Positions 8,318 through 17,500 of a stretch of 64,000 nt of DNA are shown piece by piece. The notes beneath the pieces are model-generated. The model searched no databases. It was not told the origin of the DNA and saw nothing but the letters and a program-made list of their open reading frames with translations. The stretch spans positions 3,844,001 through 3,908,000 of the forward strand of contig NZ_JAIVFL010000001.1 of NCBI RefSeq assembly GCF_022760805.1, given 5' to 3'. Within the stretch, counting starts at the first letter, position 1; each line of letters begins with the position of its first letter. Source of the DNA: Candidatus Mycolicibacterium alkanivorans. Its GTDB lineage: Bacteria > Actinomycetota > Actinomycetes > Mycobacteriales > Mycobacteriaceae. Made by a program: the position numbers and the translations under genes.

Positions 8318-8791
8318 CTATTCCGGTAGATATGCGCGATTACTGTAAAATGTGTTTAGAATGATCGTGCTTCGGGTACGTACGTTCGCGGCGGTGCGGA
8401 TCTGCTGCAGCAGCGTTTCCAAGTCCCGCGGTGACTCGACGCGCACGAACAGGATGTAGCTCTCCTCGCCGGCCACCGAGTAGCATGCCTCGATTTCGGC
8501 GATGTGCTCCAGGCGAGTAGGCGCATCATCAGGTTGAGAAGGATCCAAAGGGGTGATCGCGACGAACGCCGACAGCATGTGCCCGAACGCCTCGGGGTCG
8601 ACGCGGGCACTGTATCCGGTCACCACATTGCGGGCCTCCAGCCGCCGCACCCGCGACTGCACCGCCGACACCGAAAGGCCCGTGGTCGCGGCCAGGTGCG
8701 CCAGCGTGGCCCGGCCGTCGGCGACGAGCTCACGCACCAGCGTACGGTCGATCTCGTCGAGGCCGCGGGCCGGTTCCCCGCTCTCCGCCAT
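8318..8791 (-). CDS. lrpA: Lrp/AsnC-family regulator LrpA
   Basis: The 157-residue protein has an N-terminal winged helix-turn-helix (about 10-60: LVRELVADGRATLAHLAATT, then LSVSAVQSRVRRLEA) and a C-terminal RAM/ligand-binding domain (about 70-145, including the Lrp-type CYSVAGEESYILFVRV strand). It is the orthologue of Rv3291c, a feast/famine regulator of lat. It diverges from the DUF1338-pcd operon, with 30 bp between the starts. The last 12 to 15 codons are unusually AT-rich (ACA TTT TAC AGT AAT) compared with the rest of the gene. A TAGTGT box 6 bp before the ATG suggests leaderless transcription. Confidence 0.9.
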   Translation of the reverse strand: MAESGEPARGLDEIDRTLVRELVADGRATLAHLAATTGLSVSAVQSRVRRLEARNVVTGYSARVDPEAFGHMLSAFVAITPLDPSQPDDAPTRLEHIAEIEACYSVAGEESYILFVRVESPRDLETLLQQIRTAANVRTRSTIILNTFYSNRAYLPE

Positions 8792-8797
8792 GGCCGC

Positions 8798-8803
8798 ACA
8801 CTA
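8798..8803 (-). promoter_or_regulatory. Leaderless -10 box of lrpA
   Basis: TAGTGT on the minus strand, 6 bp before the lrpA ATG, has the spacing of leaderless mycobacterial promoters. The intergenic space to the divergent operon is only 30 bp, so LrpA binding here could control both directions. Confidence 0.45.
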
Positions 8804-8821
8804 TCGGACGGGATGCGCCCG

Positions 8822-10069
8822 ATGAGCACACCGCAGATCCCGACCTGGCAGCTGCGTGCCCGCTTCGCCGCCGCCCTGTCGACGATGTACGGCGCCGAGG
8901 TGCCCGCATACACCACGCTCGTGGAGGCCAGCGAGGCCGTCAACCGCGACTACATGGCCGCCCACCCCGAAGCCGAGCGACTGGGGTCGCTGGACCGGGT
9001 CACCGCCGAACGGCACGGCGCGATCCGCGTCGGCACCCCGGCCGAACTGGCGGACGTCGCAGACCTGTTCGCGGCGTTCGGCATGTACCCGGTCGGCTTC
9101 TACGACCTGCGCGACGCCGCCTCCCCCGTTCCGGTAGTGTCCACGGTCTTTCGGCCCGTCGACTCCAAAGAGCTGGCGCACAACCCGTTTCGGGTGTTCA
9201 CGTCGATGCTGGCCATGCGCGACGGCCGGTTCTTCGACAGCGACCTGCGGTCCAGGGTGGAGCGGTTCCTCGGTGGGCGTCGGTTGTTCGATCCCGCGCT
9301 GATCGCCGACGCCCGCCGGATCGCGGCCGACGGTGGCTGCGGTGCCGCGGACCGAGCCGGGGACTTCCTCGCGCGTGCGGTGGCGTCGTTCGTCTTGTCG
9401 TCCGAACCGGTGGACCGCGCCTGGTACGCCGAACTGACCGCCGTGTCGGCGGTGGCCGCCGACATCGCCGGGGTGAATACCACCCACATCAACCATCTGA
9501 CCCCGCGTGTCCTGGACATCGACGACCTCTACCGGCGGATGACCGAGCGCGGAATCGCGATGATCGACGCCATCCAGGGACCGCCGCGCTGGGACGGTCC
9601 GGATGTGTTGTTGCGCCAGACGTCTTTTCGTGCGCTCGCCGAGCCGCGGCGGTTCCGCGAGGCGGACGGCACGGTGAGCGAGGGCACGCTGCGGGTGCGC
9701 TTCGGCGAGGTCGAGGCGCGTGGGGTCGCGCTGACCCGCAAGGGCCGCGAACAGTTCGATGCCGCCATGGCCACCGCCGACCCCGCCGCGGTGTGGGGCG
9801 ACTACTTCCCGAACACCGACGACGAGATGGCGTCGGCGGGGCTGGCCTACTACCACCAGGGCGACCCGGCGGCACCGGTGGTCTACGAGGACTTCCTGCC
9901 CGCCTCGGCGGCGGGGATCTTCCGGTCGAACCTCGACGTCGACACCGAAGCAGCCGCCGGGGCTGACGAATCCGGCTACGGCCTGGACTGGATGGCCGCC
10001 GCCATCGGTCACCACATCCACGATCCGTATGACCTGTATGACGCAACCGCCCAGGAGCCGCCCGCATGA
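8822..10069 (+). CDS. DUF1338 / HglS-type 2-oxoadipate dioxygenase-decarboxylase
   Basis: Starting at the ATG at 8822 (another is at 8813) the protein has 415 residues and matches the DUF1338 family and Rv3292. In Pseudomonas the family member HglS converts 2-oxoadipate to 2-hydroxyglutarate with an iron centre of two His and one Glu. The same residues are visible here: His65 in ERHGAIR, His222 in THINHLT and Glu296 in FGEVEARG. The gene overlaps pcd by ATGA. With lat and pcd it gives a path from lysine through 2-aminoadipate and 2-oxoadipate to 2-hydroxyglutarate. The function is inferred from motifs and context. Confidence 0.85.
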   Translation: MSTPQIPTWQLRARFAAALSTMYGAEVPAYTTLVEASEAVNRDYMAAHPEAERLGSLDRVTAERHGAIRVGTPAELADVADLFAAFGMYPVGFYDLRDAASPVPVVSTVFRPVDSKELAHNPFRVFTSMLAMRDGRFFDSDLRSRVERFLGGRRLFDPALIADARRIAADGGCGAADRAGDFLARAVASFVLSSEPVDRAWYAELTAVSAVAADIAGVNTTHINHLTPRVLDIDDLYRRMTERGIAMIDAIQGPPRWDGPDVLLRQTSFRALAEPRRFREADGTVSEGTLRVRFGEVEARGVALTRKGREQFDAAMATADPAAVWGDYFPNTDDEMASAGLAYYHQGDPAAPVVYEDFLPASAAGIFRSNLDVDTEAAAGADESGYGLDWMAAAIGHHIHDPYDLYDATAQEPPA

Positions 10070-11619
10070 GCACCACCACCGCCACCGCGTTGCCCACCCT
10101 CGCCGAACTGCAGGCCCGGGTACGCCACGCCTTCGACGCCATCGGTGCCGAGGTGGATCTCGCCGAACCGGGCGTACCCGGCCGGCAGGCCAGCACCCCG
10201 GTGACCGGCGAGGTCCTGTTCACCGTCGCCGAGACCACCCCCGCCGAGGCTGATGCCGCGATTTCCGAAGCAGCGCAAGCATTTCCGGATTGGCGTGGCA
10301 CGCCGGCACCGGTGCGCGGCCGACTGGTGGCGCGCCTTGGCGAGCTACTGCGCGCACACAAGGCCGATTTGGCCACGCTGGTGAGCATCGAGGCGGGCAA
10401 GATCACCTCCGAGGCGCTCGGCGAGGTCCAGGAGATGATCGACATCTGCGACTTCGCCGTCGGGCTGTCCCGTCAGCTGTACGGCCGCACCATCGCCTCC
10501 GAGCGTCCCGGTCACCGTCTGATGGAGACCTGGCATCCCCTCGGCGTCGTCGGTGTCATCACCGCATTCAACTTTCCGGTCGCGGTGTGGGCGTGGAACT
10601 CCGCGGTGGCGCTGGTGTGCGGCGACACGGTGGTGTGGAAGCCCTCCGAACTCACCCCGTTGACCGCGATCGCCTGCCAGTCGCTGATCGAGCGGGCGGC
10701 CGCCGACGTCGGCGCCCCGTCCGCGGTGAGCCGGCTGGTGCTCGGCGGGCGCGAGGTCGGCGAACTGCTGGTCAACGATCCGCGGGTGGCGCTGGTGTCG
10801 GCCACCGGTTCGTTACAGATGGGACGGCAGGTCGGCCCGCGGGTCGCCGAGCGCTTCGGCCGGGTCCTGCTCGAACTCGGCGGCAACAACGCGGCCATCG
10901 TGACCCCGTCGGCCGACCTCGACCTTGCCGTGCGCGCCATCGTCTTCTCGGCGGCCGGCACCGCGGGTCAGCGCTGCACCACACTGCGGCGGCTGATTGT
11001 GCACTCCTCGATGGTCGACGCGCTGGTCGAGCGGATCGTCGCCGCCTGCCGCACCCTTCCGATCGGTGACCCGGCGGCGGACGGAACGCTGGTCGGACCG
11101 CTGATCCACGAGACCGCCTACCGCAACATGGTCGGCGCGCTGGAGCAGGCCCGCGCCGACGGCGGCGAGGTGATCGGCGGCGAGCGTCACCACATCGGCG
11201 GCCAGAACGGTGAGAACGCGTTCTACGTCGCGCCCGCGGTGGTGCGGATGCCCGCCCAGACCGAGGTGGTGCACCACGAGACGTTCGCACCGATTCTCTA
11301 CGTGCTGACCTACAAGACGCTCGACGAGGCGATTGCACTGAACAATGCTGTCCCGCAGGGTCTTTCGTCAGCGATCTTCACCACCGACGTCCGCGAGGCG
11401 GAGCGGTTCCTGGCCGCCGACGGTTCGGACTGCGGGATCGCCAACGTCAACATCGGTACCTCGGGTGCGGAGATCGGCGGGGCGTTCGGCGGCGAGAAGC
11501 AGACCGGTGGCGGCCGAGAGTCCGGGTCGGACTCGTGGAAGGCCTACATGCGGCGGACCACCAACACGGTCAACTACTCCTCGGAGCTGCCGCTGGCTCA
11601 GGGCGTGCATTTCGGCTAG
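10066..11619 (+). CDS. pcd: Aldehyde dehydrogenase, piperideine-6-carboxylate dehydrogenase type
   Basis: The 517-residue NAD(P)-dependent aldehyde dehydrogenase is of the ALDH7/AmaB type (orthologue of Rv3293). It would oxidise 2-aminoadipate semialdehyde, formed by Lat, to 2-aminoadipate. The catalytic nucleophile is Cys304 in GTAGQRCTTL, the general base Glu270 in LLELGGNNA, and the N-terminal WHPLGVVGVITAFNFPVAVW segment lines the cofactor site. The start overlaps the upstream stop as ATGA, so translation is probably coupled. The operon reads away from lrpA, which is expected to regulate it. Confidence 0.92.
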   Translation: MSTTTATALPTLAELQARVRHAFDAIGAEVDLAEPGVPGRQASTPVTGEVLFTVAETTPAEADAAISEAAQAFPDWRGTPAPVRGRLVARLGELLRAHKADLATLVSIEAGKITSEALGEVQEMIDICDFAVGLSRQLYGRTIASERPGHRLMETWHPLGVVGVITAFNFPVAVWAWNSAVALVCGDTVVWKPSELTPLTAIACQSLIERAAADVGAPSAVSRLVLGGREVGELLVNDPRVALVSATGSLQMGRQVGPRVAERFGRVLLELGGNNAAIVTPSADLDLAVRAIVFSAAGTAGQRCTTLRRLIVHSSMVDALVERIVAACRTLPIGDPAADGTLVGPLIHETAYRNMVGALEQARADGGEVIGGERHHIGGQNGENAFYVAPAVVRMPAQTEVVHHETFAPILYVLTYKTLDEAIALNNAVPQGLSSAIFTTDVREAERFLAADGSDCGIANVNIGTSGAEIGGAFGGEKQTGGGRESGSDSWKAYMRRTTNTVNYSSELPLAQGVHFG

Positions 11620-11759
11620 GAGCAACCGTCGATGCCCGAACGAGGCCGCCTGCCCCGGCCGACGGGCGCAGTCCCATCCTGCGCCGGCGCTGCGTTACCC
11701 ATCGGCGCCACGCGTTCGTGAATCGTCAGCGGCTGTTGTACATGTGCCAGTATGGGCGC

Positions 11760-12407
11760 ATGTCCGAGCCGACCGCCCGCCGACGCCTATCCCCGAAGGA
11801 CCGGCGCAGCGAGCTGCTCGCCCTGGGCGCCGAGGTCTTCGGGCAGCGACCCTACGACGAGGTCCGCATCGACGAGATCGCCGAACGGGCCGGGGTGTCG
11901 CGTGCCCTGATGTACCACTACTTTCCCGACAAACGGGCCTTCTTCGCCGCCGTGGTCCGCGCGGAGAGCGAGCGGCTTTTCGAGGCCACCAACACCCCGG
12001 CGGCCGAGGGGCAAACCCTGTTCGACCGACTGCGCAGCGGCGTACTGGCCTACATGCGGTACGACGAGGAGCATCCGCACGGTGCGTGGGCGGCCTACAT
12101 TGGGATGGGCCGCACCGACCCGGTGTTACGCGGCATCGACGACGTCGACAACGAGCGGCAGATGCAGCGGATCATGGCGGCGGTCACCGATGTGGTGTCC
12201 GGAGATCTGGGCTCCAAGGTCGAACGCGACCTGCAGGTGATCGTCTACGGCTGGCTGGCGTTCACCTTCGAGCTGTGCCGCCAGCGCATCCTGGATCCGT
12301 CGGTCGACGCCAACTGGCTGGCCGACTCCTGCGCCCACGCCCTGCTCGACGCGGTCGCGCGGGTCCCCGGAATCCCGGCCGCGCTGGCCCAGGCCGTTCG
12401 AACGTGA
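11760..12407 (+). CDS. TetR-family transcriptional regulator
   Basis: The 215-residue protein has a typical N-terminal TetR helix-turn-helix (about 28-58: RIDEIAERAGVSRALMYHYF) and an all-helical C-terminal domain for an unknown ligand. An in-frame ATG at 11742 is an alternative start. It is the likely counterpart of Rv3295. It stands alone, 140 bp after pcd and ahead of a decayed region, so it may have lost its original target genes. The 140-bp gap before it shows nothing recognisable. Confidence 0.85.
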   Translation: MSEPTARRRLSPKDRRSELLALGAEVFGQRPYDEVRIDEIAERAGVSRALMYHYFPDKRAFFAAVVRAESERLFEATNTPAAEGQTLFDRLRSGVLAYMRYDEEHPHGAWAAYIGMGRTDPVLRGIDDVDNERQMQRIMAAVTDVVSGDLGSKVERDLQVIVYGWLAFTFELCRQRILDPSVDANWLADSCAHALLDAVARVPGIPAALAQAVRT

Positions 12408-12485
12408 GCCCGAACACCAGGATCAAGGTAGCGGTCGACACCGATCCTCGGTCACGGCCGCCGAGCCGGGCTAGTCTCTGCGCTC

Positions 12486-12656
12486 ATGCGCTTGGTGGTC
12501 GATCTCAACAAAGTGCCACTGCTGCGCAACCAGGCTTCCTGGGATCTGGTGCGGGACAACCCCGAACTGGTTCCGCGCACCGTGGAGGAGGTGCAGCGGC
12601 TTCAGGGATCGGTGCAGTTCTTCCCGAGCCGGTGGGCCACCGCGGACATCGACATC
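12486..12656 (+). pseudogene. Cytochrome P450 fragment (K-helix region)
   Basis: About 57 codons from the ATG at 12486 read as the middle of an actinobacterial cytochrome P450. ASWDLVRDNPELVPRTVEEV is followed by the ExxR motif (EVQR), QFFPSRWATADIDI and then a sudden loss of homology near 12656. The I-helix, the heme-binding Cys loop and the rest of a roughly 400-residue enzyme are absent on both sides. This is a relic, not a functional gene. Confidence 0.65.
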
Positions 12657-13496
12657 CGCACTGCTGCTGGCCGGGCGGATTGCCGATGCCCTGGATGTGG
12701 CCGAGCGGGTACGTCGGCAGGCAGCTGATCTGCCAGGGGCGGCGCAACTACTGGGCGCCGCAGTGGCGGGTCGCGCACAACTCGGCGGGGCGCCTCGACG
12801 CTGCGGTCTCGCTGCTCGACGAGGCCATGAGGCTGAGGATACCGCTACCAGGTCACACGCGTGACGGCGCTGGCAATGCGCAGCGCAACCACGGAAGCCT
12901 CCGCTGGGCTCGCTTCCCTCGACAAGCGGCCAAGGGCTTTCCGGTCACTGGACTACGAACGCAGCCTGGCACGAGCGTGGGTGGCTGCCGGACAGGGGGC
13001 AGTCAGCGAGGCGATCGCCACAGCGCTGGCCGCGGCAGAAAGAGCCGCTGCCAAAGGGCAATTCCTGCAGAAGTGATGTGTCTGCAGACTGCAACCCAAT
13101 TCGGGGACCGCAGCTGCGTTCCCCGGCTCACCGAGCTCGCCTCGATTGTCGAGGGGCTGCGCGTCGGCCTGGCCGCACGCTTCGCTTCCGTGCTGCACGA
13201 CGGGGATGCAGCTGAGTTAGTCTCCGCGTCAGACGAATTCGAGAAGTTCGGGGACGTGCTTGCCGCCGTCGACGCCGCAGCCCACGCCGCCCTCGCGTAC
13301 CGCGACGAGGACCGCCGCGGATCGGCGTTGGGGTGTTCGGACCGCGCGGCGGCACTGGCCCAGCGAAGTGGCGGCGCGGCTGACTTTGTCGGTGCGCACC
13401 GTCGAGAGCCACATCTACCGCGCGATGGTCAGGACCGGAACCGCCAGCCGCGAGGAGTTGGCCGGATTGCTGAGCCGCACCGCCGAGGCTGAGTAG
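12657..13496 (+). pseudogene. Decayed LuxR-family regulator
   Basis: Pieces of a large LuxR-type regulator appear in changing frames: LLLAGRIADALDVAERVR from 12661, GRLDAAVSLLDEA near 12790, RSLDYERSLARAWVAAGQ near 12940, then LTELASIVEGLRVGLAARFA near 13125. The terminal DNA-binding helices EVAARLTLSVRTVESHIYRA end at a stop at 13494-13496. The first HTH helix has been lost at the frame switch near 13365. The helical part resembles the C-terminal half of ATP-binding LuxR proteins. Several frameshifts and a deletion make it non-functional. Confidence 0.7.
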
Positions 13497-14598
13497 TCCT
13501 GGGCTCACATACAGCCTGGAATCGGCGCTATCTCCGAGCGCCGTTCTTGCGCAACGCATCCCGTCGACCTCCAACACCAACTTAGCCGGTCAACAGGTGA
13601 ACCTTTGCGTTTCTGGGACTCGTGCTGGTGGTTTCGGCCCCCCAGAAGCTCACCTCAGGCCTCGGGGCCAACAGGGCGGCGACGCCTCGGCCCCCTTCCG
13701 CCGCCGCATCGTCTGCCGCCCCGGTTCCACGGGCAACCCTGCCTCGCACCGCAGGCAATAGTGATGGATGCGGTCACGCCGAACCCGCCCGCGCGGGCCC
13801 CTTTCTCCGCCGGCGGCGCAGCCCTCTGTGCCGGCATCCTCGCGATCGGGCTCGTCACGGCCGCGCCGGTCGGCGACCACGTGAGGACCGCCTCCTTCGC
13901 GGTCTCGTCGACAGCGGCGTCGAGGGCGCTTCTGCAGAACACCACCACCACCGCACCCATCGCCTCGGCGCCGGTACGCGGTAGGCAGGCCGGCAGCTCC
14001 GCATCAGCGACGACGACCGATCACTTCTTGAATGCGGTCGCCCCGATTGTGATCATTCCCAGCGTCATCATCTTCGCGCCGATCATCTTCACCTACTGTG
14101 CAGTGGCCTTCGTGTTCTCCCAGATCGCGGGACGTCTGTCCAACGTCGGCGCCAGTTCGGCTGCGCCCGCCACACCAGCCAGTCTCAGAACTGCAGGCGG
14201 CAGGTCCAGGGGCGATTCACTCCGATCGCGTCGCTCATCAGCCCGCCCGGCACTCACCGGACCGATCATCATCCACCGTCGCGCTCGCGGGGAGCACCGG
14301 CCGACACGGCTCTTCGCGAACCGGAGGGTCCTAGGGTGCTGCAGCACAGCCCTCATAATGGTCGCCCTCATGTATGGCTCGGGGATCAGTAAACGCCTCT
14401 CAGGCGGAGGCTTTCACAGCGTGTCTCTTCGTCGTGTCTCTTCGTCGTCCTCGCGTCCGTCGCGCACGGAGGTTCTGATGGCACCATGGCGGTCGACGTC
14501 ACTGCACCCCCGCTCTGACGAGCACTTCAGCCACCGGTATGGCTGCGCCGCGGACCGCGCACGCAAATTTGTCGGTGCCACCTGGCACTCTGGAACAG
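13497..14598. other. 1.1-kb region without a confident gene
   Basis: No intact gene was found between the LuxR relic and lhr. The most protein-like part is about 13764-14180 on the plus strand: a start near GTG/ATG 13761-13764, a hydrophobic segment (AALCAGILAIGLVTAAPVG), a Thr/Ala-rich stretch and a strongly hydrophobic AVAPIVIIPSVIIFAPIIF segment. This resembles an exported or membrane hypothetical protein, but the frame does not close before it runs into lhr, which suggests decay. A perfect 13-bp tandem repeat (GTGTCTCTTCGTC) lies at 14421-14446. Confidence 0.4.
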
Positions 14599-17500
14599 GT
14601 GAGTTCCCCCAACCCGTTGGCCCCGATGGCCCGGTTCAGCCCGCTGACCCGGGGCTGGTTCGAGGGCACCTTCGTCGAGCCAACCCCGGCCCAGACCGCG
14701 GCCTGGTTGGCCATCGCCGACGGGGACAACACCCTGGTCATCGCCCCGACCGGGTCGGGCAAGACGCTGGCGGCGTTCCTGTGGGCGATCGACCAGCTGG
14801 CCTTACGAGAAGGCCAAGGCACCCGGGTGCTGTACGTCTCGCCACTCAAGGCGCTGGCGGTCGACGTCGAGCGGAACTTGCGCACCCCGCTGACCGGGAT
14901 CACCCGCATCGCCGAACGCGACGGACTGCCCGTCCCGCAGATCAGCGTCGGGGTGCGCTCTGGGGACACTCCCCCGGCCCAGCGCCGTCAACTGATCACC
15001 AAGCCGCCGGACATCCTGATCACCACGCCGGAGTCACTGTTCCTGATGCTGACCTCGGCGGCCCGCGAGACGCTGGCCGAGGTGCAGACGGTGATCGTCG
15101 ACGAGGTGCACGCCGTGGCAGGCACCAAACGCGGCGCGCACCTGGCGCTGTCGCTGGAACGCCTCGACGCGCTGCTGGAGACGCCGGCCCAGCGGATCGG
15201 GCTGTCGGCGACGGTCCGTCCACCCGAAGAGGTCGCCCGGTTCCTGTCCGGTAGCAGACCGACGACCATCGTCGCGCCGCCCGCGGCCAAGACGTTCGAG
15301 CTCACGGTGCAGGTGCCAGTGCCGGACATGGCCAACCTGGAGAACAACACCATCTGGCCGGATGTCGAGGCCCGAATCGTCGACCTGATCGAGGCGCACA
15401 ACTCGACTATCGTGTTCGCCAACTCCCGGCGGCTGGCCGAGCGACTCACCGCCCGCATCAACGAGATTCACGCCGAACGCTCCGGTATCGAACTGGCAGC
15501 GGCGCCCAACCGGGAGGTGCCCGGCGGCCCGCCCGCCCACGAGATGGCCAGTGGGCAGACCTACGGCGCCGAGGCGCTGCTGGCCCGCGCCCACCACGGC
15601 TCGGTGTCCAAGGAGCGGCGCGCGGCCGTCGAGGATGACCTGAAGACCGGGCGGCTCAAGTCCGTCGTGGCGACGTCGAGCCTGGAACTGGGCATCGACA
15701 TGGGAGCGGTCGACCTGGTGATCCAGGTGGAGGCCCCGCCGTCGGTGGCCAGCGGGCTGCAACGGATCGGCCGGGCCGGCCACCAGGTGGGCGAGATCTC
15801 GCGTGGCGTGCTGTTTCCAAAGCACCGCACCGACCTGATCGGCTGCGCGGTCAGCGTGCAACGCATGCTCGCCGGCCAGATCGAGACCATGCGGGTGCCC
15901 GCCAATCCGCTCGACATCCTGGCCCAGCATACCGTGGCGGTCTGCGCACTCGAGTCGGTGAGCGCCGACAAGTGGTTCGACGTCGTGCGTCGCAGCGCCC
16001 CGTTCGCGACGTTGCCGCGCAGTGTCTTCGAGGCCACGCTGGACCTGCTCTCCGGCAAGTATCCGTCCACCGACTTCGCCGAACTGCGGCCGCGGCTGGT
16101 CTACGACCGCGACACCGGTACGCTCACCGCCCGGCCGGGCGCCCAGCGGCTGGCCGTCACCTCCGGCGGCGCGATCCCCGACCGCGGCATGTTCACCGTG
16201 TACCTTGCCACCGACTCCGAAAAGCCCTCACGGGTAGGCGAACTCGACGAGGAGATGGTCTACGAGTCGCGACCCGGCGACGTCATCTCGCTGGGCGCTA
16301 CCAGTTGGCGGATCACCGAGATCACTCACGACCGGGTGCTGGTCATCCCGGCGCCGGGGCAGCCGGCGCGGCTGCCGTTTTGGCGCGGCGACGACGCCGG
16401 AAGGCCCGCCGAACTGGGCCAGGCGGTCGGGCGGTTCACCGGCGAGCTCGCGGCGATGGGCCGTGAGGGCTTCGAAATACGCTGTGCGGAGCTGGGTTTC
16501 GCCGACTACGCCACGGACAACCTCTGGCAACTGCTCGACGAGCAGCGCACCGCCACCAAGGTTGTGCCCAGTGACACCACGTTGTTGGTGGAGCGTTTCC
16601 GCGACGAACTGGGCGACTGGCGGGTGATCCTGCACTCACCGTACGGACTGAAGGTGCACGGGCCGCTGGCGTTGGCGGTCAGCCGGCGCCTGTTGGAGCG
16701 CTACGGCCTCGACGAGAAGCCGACCGCATCGGATGACGGCATCGTGGTGCGGCTGCCCGACACCGAGGACACCCCGCCCGGTGCGGAGTTGTTCGTCTTC
16801 GCACCCGACGAGATCGAGCCGCTGGTGACCACCGAAGTCGGCGGCTCGGCGCTGTTCGCCTCCCGGTTCCGGGAGTGTGCGGCGCGGGCTCTGCTGCTGC
16901 CGAGGCGGCATCCCGGCAAGCGCTCGCCGCTGTGGCAGCAGCGGCAGCGCGCGGCCCAATTGCTCGAGGTGGCACGCAAATACCCGGACTTCCCGATCGT
17001 GTTGGAGACGGTCCGGGAGTGTCTGCAGGACGTCTACGACGTGCCCACCCTGACCGACCTGATGAGCCGCATCGAGCAGCGCCGGGTGCGACTGGTGGAG
17101 GTCGAGACCCAGACTCCCTCACCGTTCGCGGCGTCGCTGCTGTTCGGGTACGTCGGCGCGTTCATCTTCGAGGGCGACAGTCCGCTGGCCGAGCGTCGTG
17201 CGGCGGCCCTGTCACTGGACAGCACCCTGTTGGCCGAACTCCTCGGCCGCGTCGAACTGCGTGAGCTGCTCGACCCCGAGATCATCGCCGCCACGTCGCG
17301 GCAGCTGCAGCATCTGACCGACGACCGCAAGGCTCGCGATGCCGAGGCAGTGGCAGACCTGCTGCGCCTGCTCGGCCCGCTCACCGAGGCCGAGATCGCC
17401 GTGCGCTCGACGGCTACCGATGTCGGCGGCTGGCTGGCCGGTTTGCACGCCGCCAAACGCGTTCTGCCGGTGTCGTATGCGGGCCAGTCGTGGTGGGTGG

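Noticed and set aside
14394..14411. Hairpin GCCTC-TCAGGCG-GAGGC as a terminator
   Set aside because: The stem is only 5 bp, two registers compete, and only three T residues follow. There is no intact gene upstream to terminate.
13605..15254. A 549-codon open frame crossing into lhr
   Set aside because: Its second half is an out-of-frame shadow of the lhr helicase domain, rich in Arg, Gly and Ala. Only a short part near 13764-14180 looks protein-like.
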